Source: CAZLWA01 sp964563165 (GTDB taxonomy: Bacteria > CLD3 > SB21). Taken from it: a stretch of 64,000 nucleotides of DNA. Numbering within the stretch: the first letter of the stretch is position 1; each line of letters opens with the position of its first letter. Location: assembly GCA_964563165.1 (NCBI GenBank), contig CAZLWA010000043.1, forward strand, positions 14,462 to 78,461. Direction: 5' to 3'. Of this stretch, positions 1-6,485 are shown one piece after another. A program made the translations under genes and the position numbers. The notes under the pieces were generated by a model that was not told the origin of the DNA, ran no database searches, and saw only the letters and a program-made list of their open reading frames with translations.

Positions 1-1473
1 CGTGAGAACTTCCACCAAATCACCGCTGGCTAATTCACTGTGGAGAGGAACGATCTTTCCATTCACTTTTCCTCCGATGCAATGCAGACCGACTTCCGAG
101 TGAACGGCGAAGGCAAAATCAATCGGCGTGGCGCCTTTCGGCAGACTTATCAAATCGCCTTTCGGCGTGAAAACGAACACTTCATCCTGAAAGAGGTCAA
201 TTTTCAAGTCTTCAAGAAATTCTCCGGGGTCGTTGCTTTCCTTTTGCCGATCAATCAGCTGGCGGATCCATCCGATCTGCCGATCCAGATTATCCATCTG
301 CAATTTGCCTTCTTTGTAGAGCCAATGTGCGGCAATACCTTCTTCGGCAATGTGGTGCATTTCACGTGTGCGAATCTGAATTTCCACCATCTTGCCGTCC
401 GGGCCGATGACGGTCGTGTGGATGGACTGATACCCGTTGATTTTTGGAACGGCGATATAATCTTTGAATCGTTCGGTAACGGGCGTGTACGTACTGTGAA
501 CCACGCCGAGGGCCTTATAACAATCCACTTTTTCGTTCACGATAATCCGAATGGCAAGCAGATCGTAAATCTCATGGAACGGCTTATTGCGTCTTTTCAT
601 TTTATTATAGACGCTGAAGAAATGCTTGGCACGGCCGATGATCTGGGATTCGATTTCCGTCTCTTTTAATTTTTCACGAAGCGGCCGGGCAATTTTCTCG
701 ATATACGTTTGACGTTCCTCGCGCCTTTCCGCGATGAGCCGCGACAATTCCCAGTAGGCACCCGGGTCAAGTGTTTTCAGGACAAGATCTTCCAGTTCCC
801 AACGAATACGCGCCATTCCGAAGCGGTGCGCGAGCGGAGCATAAACGTCCCGCGTCTCGATCGCAATGCGCTCTTGTTTCTTCACCGGAAGAAAGTCAAT
901 GGTCCGCATATTGTGAAGCCGGTCGGCGAATTTGATGATGATGACGCGAATATCCTTGACCATCGAGAGCAGCATTTTGCGATAATTTTCTGCCTGCTTT
1001 ATTTCCAAACTTCCGAATTCGAATCCGCCGATCTTGGTCAAGCCGTCCACAAGATTTGCGACATCGCCGCCGAATTTTATTTTGAGCTCGTCAAAGGTCT
1101 TATCTGTGTCTTCGATCACGTCATGCAAAAAGGCTGCAATGAGCGTGGTTACATCCATATTCTGTTCGACCAGGATCTGAACGACTTCAATGATGTGATC
1201 GAAATAGGGAAGCCCGGATTTTCGAAATTGACCTTCGTGGGACCGGTAACTGTATTGATACGCTTCCCGGAGTGAGGCAACGTCGCTGTTTTTTGAATAG
1301 GTCTTATAATGTCTTTCAATTCCGCGGAATTTTTTGTCATAATAAGTTTTGTCGCGGGTAACGGGCGGTGTTTTTTCATCGACGTTCTTTTCCATGACCG
1401 CTTCGGAAGCCGGTTTAACTTCCGCCTCAGCGCGCAAAACTTCTGCAGGATTATTTTGTTGAGTGTCTAACAT
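1..1473 (-). CDS. rel: Bifunctional (p)ppGpp synthetase/hydrolase, 3'-truncated by window edge
   Basis: Reading leftward from the ATG at 1471-1473, an uninterrupted frame of 491 codons runs off the left edge. The HD hydrolase domain is intact: SHEGQFRKSG, then HDVIEDTD. The synthetase half shows RFKDYIAVPK, GYQSIHT and EIQIRT; RFKD is the form of the switch motif found in bifunctional Rel/SpoT rather than in RelA, which has ExDD. The last visible residues lie in the TGS domain, so the rest of TGS and the ACT region are outside the window. An acidic tail of about 40 residues precedes the HD domain and is longer than usual. The enzyme makes and degrades the stringent-response alarmone in the cytoplasm. 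It is divergent from glmS. No clear Shine-Dalgarno precedes the start. Confidence 0.95.
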   Translation of the reverse strand, partial: MLDTQQNNPAEVLRAEAEVKPASEAVMEKNVDEKTPPVTRDKTYYDKKFRGIERHYKTYSKNSDVASLREAYQYSYRSHEGQFRKSGLPYFDHIIEVVQILVEQNMDVTTLIAAFLHDVIEDTDKTFDELKIKFGGDVANLVDGLTKIGGFEFGSLEIKQAENYRKMLLSMVKDIRVIIIKFADRLHNMRTIDFLPVKKQERIAIETRDVYAPLAHRFGMARIRWELEDLVLKTLDPGAYWELSRLIAERREERQTYIEKIARPLREKLKETEIESQIIGRAKHFFSVYNKMKRRNKPFHEIYDLLAIRIIVNEKVDCYKALGVVHSTYTPVTERFKDYIAVPKINGYQSIHTTVIGPDGKMVEIQIRTREMHHIAEEGIAAHWLYKEGKLQMDNLDRQIGWIRQLIDRQKESNDPGEFLEDLKIDLFQDEVFVFTPKGDLISLPKGATPIDFAFAVHSEVGLHCIGGKVNGKIVPLHSELASGDLVEVLT

Positions 1474-1647
1474 GAATTTTTCAAACGGGCCTACTGAAAA
1501 ACAACGGAATGATACTTAATTAAACGTTCCCCAAAACCGGATATTCCTTAAATTTTTCCGACTATTTTCAAACATCGGATGTATAATGCATTGCCGCCGT
1601 AAGCAGATTGACCAAGCGGCAGAAATGCAGCTATTTCTTAACTTACT

Positions 1648-1667
1648 ATTCAATTAATATATTGAAT
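1648..1667. promoter_or_regulatory. Perfect inverted repeat overlapping the rel -10 box
   Basis: ATTCAAT at 1648-1654 and ATTGAAT at 1661-1667 are perfectly complementary, with a 6-nt AT-rich centre. The palindrome covers the candidate -10 element of rel, as expected for a repressor operator. The function is inferred from placement only. Confidence 0.35.
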
Positions 1668-1684
1668 GAGGCGTCTTTTCACAA
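1656..1684 (-). promoter_or_regulatory. Candidate sigma-70 promoter of rel
   Basis: On the minus strand, TTGTGA (1679-1684) and TATATT (1656-1661) are separated by exactly 17 nt, matching 4/6 and 5/6 of the consensus. Transcription would start about 175 nt upstream of the rel ATG. Confidence 0.45.
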
Positions 1685-1777
1685 GGATTTTCTGGAATAT
1701 TCCGCTTGCTTCGCGGTTTAAAAGTTAGTACCATGGCTGCTGTAATTAAGAAATAAGTTTTTCGGAGGAATGGATCC

Positions 1778-3610
1778 ATGTGCGGAATTATAGGCTACGT
1801 CGGTAAACGTGCGGCGCTTCCCATTATCATGACCGGTTTAAAGCGAATGGAATATCGGGGCTACGATTCCGCCGGTATTGCGGTCATAGAAAGTGGAAAA
1901 CTGGAAATCCGAAAGCAAGCGGGCAAGTTGAGCGAATTAGAAAGAGAGCTGGAGGGCGTGAGTTTTGAGGGAACTATCGGGATCGGCCACACGCGCTGGG
2001 CCACGCACGGCGCCCCCAATCAGATCAACGCGCATCCGCACGTCGGCGAAAGCGGCGGCATTGCCATTATTCACAACGGCATCATCGAAAATTATTCCGC
2101 GTTGAAAATAGAATTACAGAAAAAAGGACATACCTTCCATACCGAAACGGACACGGAGACCGTCGTTCATTTGATCGAGGAATTCTACGAAAGTTCTCAC
2201 GATTTTGAAATTGCCGTACGGGAAGCGTTGTATTGCGTGAAAGGGACGTACGGATTTGTGGTCATCAATGCAAAAGAACCGGATAAGCTGATCGTGGCGC
2301 GTCACGGAAGCCCGTTGGTGTTGGGTTTCGGGGACGATGAATTTTTTGTTGCCTCGGACGCGTCGGCGATCGTTGCCCACACGCGGCAAGTCATGTATTT
2401 GGGAGACGGTGAAATGGCGGTCATTTCACGGGACGGTATTGAAACTAAAACGATCGACAATCAGCCGGTCGTCAAGAAAGTCGAAGAGATCACGTTCGAT
2501 ATCAGTCAGATCGAAAAAGGCGGTTATGCGCATTTCATGCTCAAAGAAATTTTCGAGCAGCCGGACACGATCATTGACGCGATGCGCGGACGGCTGGTCA
2601 TGGAAGAAGGTATGGTTCGGCTCGGCGGCCTTACGCATCATCTGGAAACGCTTGCAAAGGCGAAAAAAATCATCTTCATTGCCTGCGGAACATCCTGGCA
2701 TGCGGCGTTGGTCGGAGAATATATGATCGAGGAGTTTGCGCGTATCAATGTGGAAGTGGAATACGCTTCGGAATTTCGCTATCGGAACCCGATCCTGGAA
2801 GAAAATACGGTCGTTGTGGTTATCAGCCAGTCCGGAGAGACCGCTGACACGCTGGCCGCGATGCGCGAAGCGAAACTGCGCGGTGCGACGGTTCTCGGCA
2901 TCTGCAACGTAGTCGGAAGTACGATCGCCCGTGAATCGGACGGCGGCGTATATACGCATGCCGGCCCCGAGATCGGAGTTGCCTCGACAAAAGCTTTTAC
3001 TTCCCAACTGACCGTCATTGCGCTCCTGACCGTGCTCCTCGCGCGATTGCGCAACATGTCGGCGGTGGAAGGAAAACAAATTTTGGGTGAACTCCAGTCC
3101 CTGCCGGAAAAAGTCAGAACGATATTGAAGAGCAGCGACTACATCCGGGAAATTGCCGAAAAGTATATCGATAAAAGAAACTTCCTGTATCTTGGACGCG
3201 GGTACAATTTTCCTGTGGCGCTCGAAGGCGCTCTGAAATTAAAAGAAATCTCTTACATCCATGCCGAAGGCTATCCGGCGGCGGAAATGAAACACGGCCC
3301 GATCGCCTTAATTGACGAGGATATGCCTATCGTTTTCATTGCGCCGAAAGATGCGATCTACGACAAAGTCATCAGTAATCTGGAAGAAGTTCGCGCGCGC
3401 GGGGGGAGGGTGATCGTGATTACGACCGAGGGCAACCATGAGATCAAGAACAAAGCCGATCACGTCATATTCATTCCGAAAACACAGGATTTTCTGATCC
3501 CGATCTTGTCCGTGATCCCGCTGCAATTGCTTTCGTATCACATGGCGGTGGTGCGCGGCTGCAATGTGGACCAGCCGAGAAATCTGGCGAAGAGCGTCAC
3601 GGTGGAATAA
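1778..3610 (+). CDS. glmS: Glutamine--fructose-6-phosphate aminotransferase (isomerizing)
   Basis: This enzyme makes glucosamine-6-phosphate from fructose-6-phosphate and glutamine, the entry step to UDP-GlcNAc for peptidoglycan and outer-membrane glycans. The 610-residue protein starts MCGIIGYVG, so the class II glutaminase nucleophile Cys is residue 2 once Met is removed; this fixes the start. The glutaminase motifs GIGHTRWATHG and HNGIIENY follow. Two SIS sugar-isomerase domains fill the C-terminal half (ACGTSWHAA, ISQSGETADT, YLGRGYNFPVALEGALKLKEISY), and the protein ends in the conserved LAKSVTVE tail. A GGAGG Shine-Dalgarno precedes the ATG. The length matches the family. Confidence 0.98.
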   Translation: MCGIIGYVGKRAALPIIMTGLKRMEYRGYDSAGIAVIESGKLEIRKQAGKLSELERELEGVSFEGTIGIGHTRWATHGAPNQINAHPHVGESGGIAIIHNGIIENYSALKIELQKKGHTFHTETDTETVVHLIEEFYESSHDFEIAVREALYCVKGTYGFVVINAKEPDKLIVARHGSPLVLGFGDDEFFVASDASAIVAHTRQVMYLGDGEMAVISRDGIETKTIDNQPVVKKVEEITFDISQIEKGGYAHFMLKEIFEQPDTIIDAMRGRLVMEEGMVRLGGLTHHLETLAKAKKIIFIACGTSWHAALVGEYMIEEFARINVEVEYASEFRYRNPILEENTVVVVISQSGETADTLAAMREAKLRGATVLGICNVVGSTIARESDGGVYTHAGPEIGVASTKAFTSQLTVIALLTVLLARLRNMSAVEGKQILGELQSLPEKVRTILKSSDYIREIAEKYIDKRNFLYLGRGYNFPVALEGALKLKEISYIHAEGYPAAEMKHGPIALIDEDMPIVFIAPKDAIYDKVISNLEEVRARGGRVIVITTEGNHEIKNKADHVIFIPKTQDFLIPILSVIPLQLLSYHMAVVRGCNVDQPRNLAKSVTVE

Positions 3611-3615
3611 AAAAA

Positions 3616-3715
3616 CAAAATACAAATACCAAATAACAAATAAATCTCAAAGAGCCGAAATCCAAATTCGATATTGGAATTTGGTTTTTATTTGCAATTT
3701 GGTATTTGTATTTTG
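3616..3715. repeat. Long AT-rich inverted repeat between convergent glmS and ZIP genes
   Basis: Arms at 3616-3644 and 3687-3715 are 29 nt each and match at 27 positions when one is reverse-complemented. Inside them a second hairpin pairs 3662-3669 (CCAAATTC) with 3677-3684 (GAATTTGG). The arms are built from CAAATA/CCAAAT words and begin 6 nt after the glmS stop codon. The element could terminate transcription in both directions, since both genes point into it. It resembles dispersed 'CAAATACCAAATA' intergenic repeats seen in other genomes, so it may instead be a copy of a mobile or dispersed palindrome. Confidence 0.8.
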
Positions 3716-3726
3716 GAATTTTCGAC

Positions 3727-4461
3727 TTAGTGGCGAACCACGAGTGAGCTCACCCAAAATAACCCGACTCCGAGAAAAACTACCAGCGGCATCCACCGCT
3801 CCTTCGAATCATTAATACGGGGAATCAGATCTGTCGTGGCTACATGGATAAACGTTCCGGCGGAAACGCTGAGCGCAAAGTCCTTGACCGGCCATTGCTC
3901 CATATTGAAAGAATAGATTAGCGCCGTTCCCAACAGCGACGACAGCGCGAGCAGGATCGTTCCGATGACGCCGTGTCTTCTCCGGTGATGCGAGGCGAAC
4001 ATGATCGATGAGATCGTGAATCCTTCCGGCAATTTGTGCAAAAGCGTTCCGACAAAAATAACTAAACCGATCTGATAGCCGGTCAGCATGCCCGATCCGA
4101 TGGCGACGCCGCTGAAAAAATTATGAACCATGAGCCCGATCAGCGCGCTGGTGCTGACGGTATTTGAGATCAGGTGGGTATGCGTTTCCTCTCCAAAATG
4201 AAAATGCGGCGTGACGACGTGTTCAAACAAATGAACGATCAAATAGCCGAAGATCACAAACGTCATGGAGTAAGGGGAGGAGGCGAAGGCTTCGGGGATC
4301 ATGTCCAAAAGGGCTACGGCAAGAATAAATCCGGCGCCCAGAGCGATGAAAAAATCTAAATGGCTGGATTCCCAGTTTTTTTTTGAAGCGAAGATCCACC
4401 CGCCCAAAATAATAGTCAAACCCGACAGCAGGCTGAAAACAAGCGACCATCCTAAATTCAT
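3727..4461 (-). CDS. ZIP-family divalent metal (zinc/iron) transporter
   Basis: A 244-residue integral membrane protein with about seven to eight hydrophobic segments. The ZIP metal path is visible in TM4 (HNFFSGVAIG) and TM5 (HKLPEGF). A His-containing loop (HFHFGEETHTH) before TM4 and a second one (HHRRRHG) after TM5 are typical cytoplasmic metal-binding loops. TM5 carries HK where most members have HE, a variation that could alter metal choice. It probably imports zinc or a similar ion across the inner membrane. It begins 3 nt after the stop of the MCE gene, so the two are almost certainly co-transcribed. No Zur-like operator was recognised. Confidence 0.88.
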   Translation of the reverse strand: MNLGWSLVFSLLSGLTIILGGWIFASKKNWESSHLDFFIALGAGFILAVALLDMIPEAFASSPYSMTFVIFGYLIVHLFEHVVTPHFHFGEETHTHLISNTVSTSALIGLMVHNFFSGVAIGSGMLTGYQIGLVIFVGTLLHKLPEGFTISSIMFASHHRRRHGVIGTILLALSSLLGTALIYSFNMEQWPVKDFALSVSAGTFIHVATTDLIPRINDSKERWMPLVVFLGVGLFWVSSLVVRH

Positions 4462-4464
4462 TTT

Positions 4465-5367
4465 CTAATTGCCAAATAATGTGACATTGATTTTCATCCC
4501 CTTTTGGCGCACGGCGGCGAGTAGCGAATCGATCTGGGCGGTCGCACTGGTTAATTTATTATAAACGGAATCGTCGTAGACCATTTTTCCCAAAGTGCCC
4601 TCCCCGCGCTGAATCTTACGGGATATACTATCCAGCGCAGTCGTGATATGAAGAACCGTTCGGGTCACTTCCGTAATATTGCCGAAGGCCGTATCCATGC
4701 GTACGTCGGTTTTTTCAAGCAGCGATCTGAAAATCTTAGTGGAGGAAGATAAACGCGTCAGCACGGTATCCAGTTTATCCTCGCTGTTGTCCACGATCGA
4801 TTTCACGCGCTCGGTCGTCGATTCCAGATTATAAATGGCCTTTTTGAGGGAAGCCATCACGGCTTGGTCGCCCACGAAACTGTTCACGCCGGTCAAAACG
4901 CTGTCCATTTTTCCAAGCGTGCCCTTGACATCGTTGGCGATTTCCTTGAATTGGCTTGTGAGTTCCGTGAGGTCAGGTTCCCGTATACCGCGCAGTCTTG
5001 TTTTGCCGTCGAAAGCCTGTTCCGCTTTGCCCGGAATAAGCTCAATACGTTTTCCGCCAAAAAAATCCACGCTGGATATCATGCCGGAAGCATCTTTTCT
5101 CAGCTTGACCGAATTCGATAAGCTGGCGGTGACGATCACAGAATCTCCCTCGAGAAGAATATCGGAAACTTTGCCGACGCGCATGCCGCTCAATGTGATC
5201 GCATCACCGATCTGCAATCCGGACGTATTGTTAAATACGACGGATACTTCGAACGTATTCGGTTTGAATGTAATCCCCTTAAGCCACACAATGCCCATCA
5301 CCAGCATCGCAATGCCGGCTAAAATGGTGATGCCGACTTTAACTTCCAGTAGTTTTGTATCGTTCAA
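4465..5367 (-). CDS. MCE/MlaD-family lipid-transport protein
   Basis: A 300-residue protein with one N-terminal transmembrane anchor (about residues 11-30), then a MlaD/MCE domain (about 38-115: VVFNNTSGLQIGDAITLSGMRVGKV), then a long helical region with repeated 'ksivD' and 'SSTKIF' heptad-like patterns. MCE proteins form hexamers that move phospholipids between inner and outer membranes, usually with an ATPase and permease (MlaF/MlaE); none is in this window. The start is TTG: GGAG sits 8 nt upstream, and the nearby ATG (ATG AAT TGA) is out of frame and stops at once. The gene begins 17 nt after the hprK stop, suggesting coupled translation. Confidence 0.88.
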   Translation of the reverse strand: MNDTKLLEVKVGITILAGIAMLVMGIVWLKGITFKPNTFEVSVVFNNTSGLQIGDAITLSGMRVGKVSDILLEGDSVIVTASLSNSVKLRKDASGMISSVDFFGGKRIELIPGKAEQAFDGKTRLRGIREPDLTELTSQFKEIANDVKGTLGKMDSVLTGVNSFVGDQAVMASLKKAIYNLESTTERVKSIVDNSEDKLDTVLTRLSSSTKIFRSLLEKTDVRMDTAFGNITEVTRTVLHITTALDSISRKIQRGEGTLGKMVYDDSVYNKLTSATAQIDSLLAAVRQKGMKINVTLFGN

Positions 5368-5384
5368 TTCATTAGCTCCGGGTG

Positions 5385-6410
5385 TTACTCGAAATCTCTT
5401 TCCAAGTAGTTATTAAAGGTTCTTGATTTGACGCTTTTGTTTTGAATTTCCTGAGTCAATTTTCTGGAAAATTCTTTCGCGGCGTCGTAGCCGTAAATTT
5501 TCAATAATTGATTGAGCGCAATGGCTTCCGCGATCACGGTAATATTTTTTCCGGGGTAGATCGGAAGTTTGACCACCGGAATGTTCACGTTCAAAATTTT
5601 GATCATTTCCTCGTCCAGGCCCAGGCGTTCGTATTCTTCTTTGCCGTCCCACAGCTGCAGGTCAATTTGAACCTCCAGCCGCTTTTGCACGCGAACGGCG
5701 CGAATACCGAACATCTCACGCACATCGAGAATACCGACACCGCGGATCTCAATAAAATGTTTTAATTTGTTATGTCCGCGCGCCATCAAAATATTCTCTG
5801 AAAACCGGCTGATGATAACCGTATCGTCTGCGACGAGACGGTGCCCGCGCTCGATCAGGTCCAATGCGATCTCGCTCTTACCGATACCGCTTTTGCCGGT
5901 GAACATCATGCCGATGCCGTAGACATCGACCATAGAGCCGTGAAGAGAAATTTCGGGCGCAAAGATTTCTTCAAGATAGCTGCTGATGATGTGGATCGTA
6001 TCCGTGGTGGAAAAATTAGTAATGACCAGGGGTACGTTCTTGCGCTTGCACAGATCCAGCATCGCGGGCAGCACTTTATTGCCGTTGGTGATAATGATGC
6101 ACGGCATGTCGAATTGAAACAGTTTTTCGAGCGAATGGGTTCGCTCGTCCTCGGACAGGCTCAGCAGATAATAATTTTCCGTGTTGCCGAGAATTTGAAT
6201 TTTATCATGGGTGAAAAGTTTGACGAAACCGGCTAAGGCAAGCCCGGGGCGGTGCAGATCCCGCTGGGAGAAAAATTTCTTCTCAATGCCGTTCGTGACC
6301 AAAAAATCCAGATGCATCCGTTCACGCAAGTCGTCAAACAGCTTTCGAACCGCCATTTTTTCAACTTGTTTGATATTACCTTTTTCGGTTTTGAAGACGA
6401 TTTCTTCCAT
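5385..6410 (-). CDS. hprK: HPr kinase/phosphorylase
   Basis: A 341-residue protein with the two-domain HprK layout. The N-terminal domain (about 1-150) shows no catalytic motif. The kinase domain starts with LHGSMVDVYGIG and has the P-loop GKSGIGKS at 172-179, followed by HRLVADD and the family signature EIRGVGILDVREMFG. HprK phosphorylates and dephosphorylates Ser46 of HPr. No PTS component or HPr lies in this window, so the partner is unknown; outside Bacillota such enzymes often serve a regulatory PTS. The gene sits between uvrA (75 nt upstream) and the MCE gene. The ATG at 6410 has no good Shine-Dalgarno, and Met19 is an alternative start. Confidence 0.93.
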   Translation of the reverse strand: MEEIVFKTEKGNIKQVEKMAVRKLFDDLRERMHLDFLVTNGIEKKFFSQRDLHRPGLALAGFVKLFTHDKIQILGNTENYYLLSLSEDERTHSLEKLFQFDMPCIIITNGNKVLPAMLDLCKRKNVPLVITNFSTTDTIHIISSYLEEIFAPEISLHGSMVDVYGIGMMFTGKSGIGKSEIALDLIERGHRLVADDTVIISRFSENILMARGHNKLKHFIEIRGVGILDVREMFGIRAVRVQKRLEVQIDLQLWDGKEEYERLGLDEEMIKILNVNIPVVKLPIYPGKNITVIAEAIALNQLLKIYGYDAAKEFSRKLTQEIQNKSVKSRTFNNYLERDFE

Positions 6411-6485
6411 AATTTTCTAGGTGTGTGATGGGGCAATGTAAATAATAAATAGTATTCTTTCAATTGTTAATTTCTTTAAAGCCTG

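Larger units (their letters stand above)
1474..1777. other. Divergent rel/glmS intergenic region
   Basis: These 304 bases separate two divergent genes and contain no convincing ORF or RNA gene. They hold a candidate rel promoter (1656-1684, - strand), a perfect TATAAT at 1582-1587 that could serve glmS with only a poor -35 (CCGACT, 18-nt spacer), and a perfect palindrome at 1648-1667. I looked for a glmS-type ribozyme and saw no reason to call one. The glmS Shine-Dalgarno (GGAGG) lies just before the ATG. Confidence 0.6.

Noticed and set aside
40..1275. Two plus-strand ORFs over the rel gene
   Set aside because: They are antisense to a continuous Rel reading frame with conserved motifs, so they are shadows.
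1474..1777. glmS ribozyme or GlmZ-type control
   Set aside because: The leader shows no recognisable ribozyme core; the Shine-Dalgarno is plain and close to the ATG.
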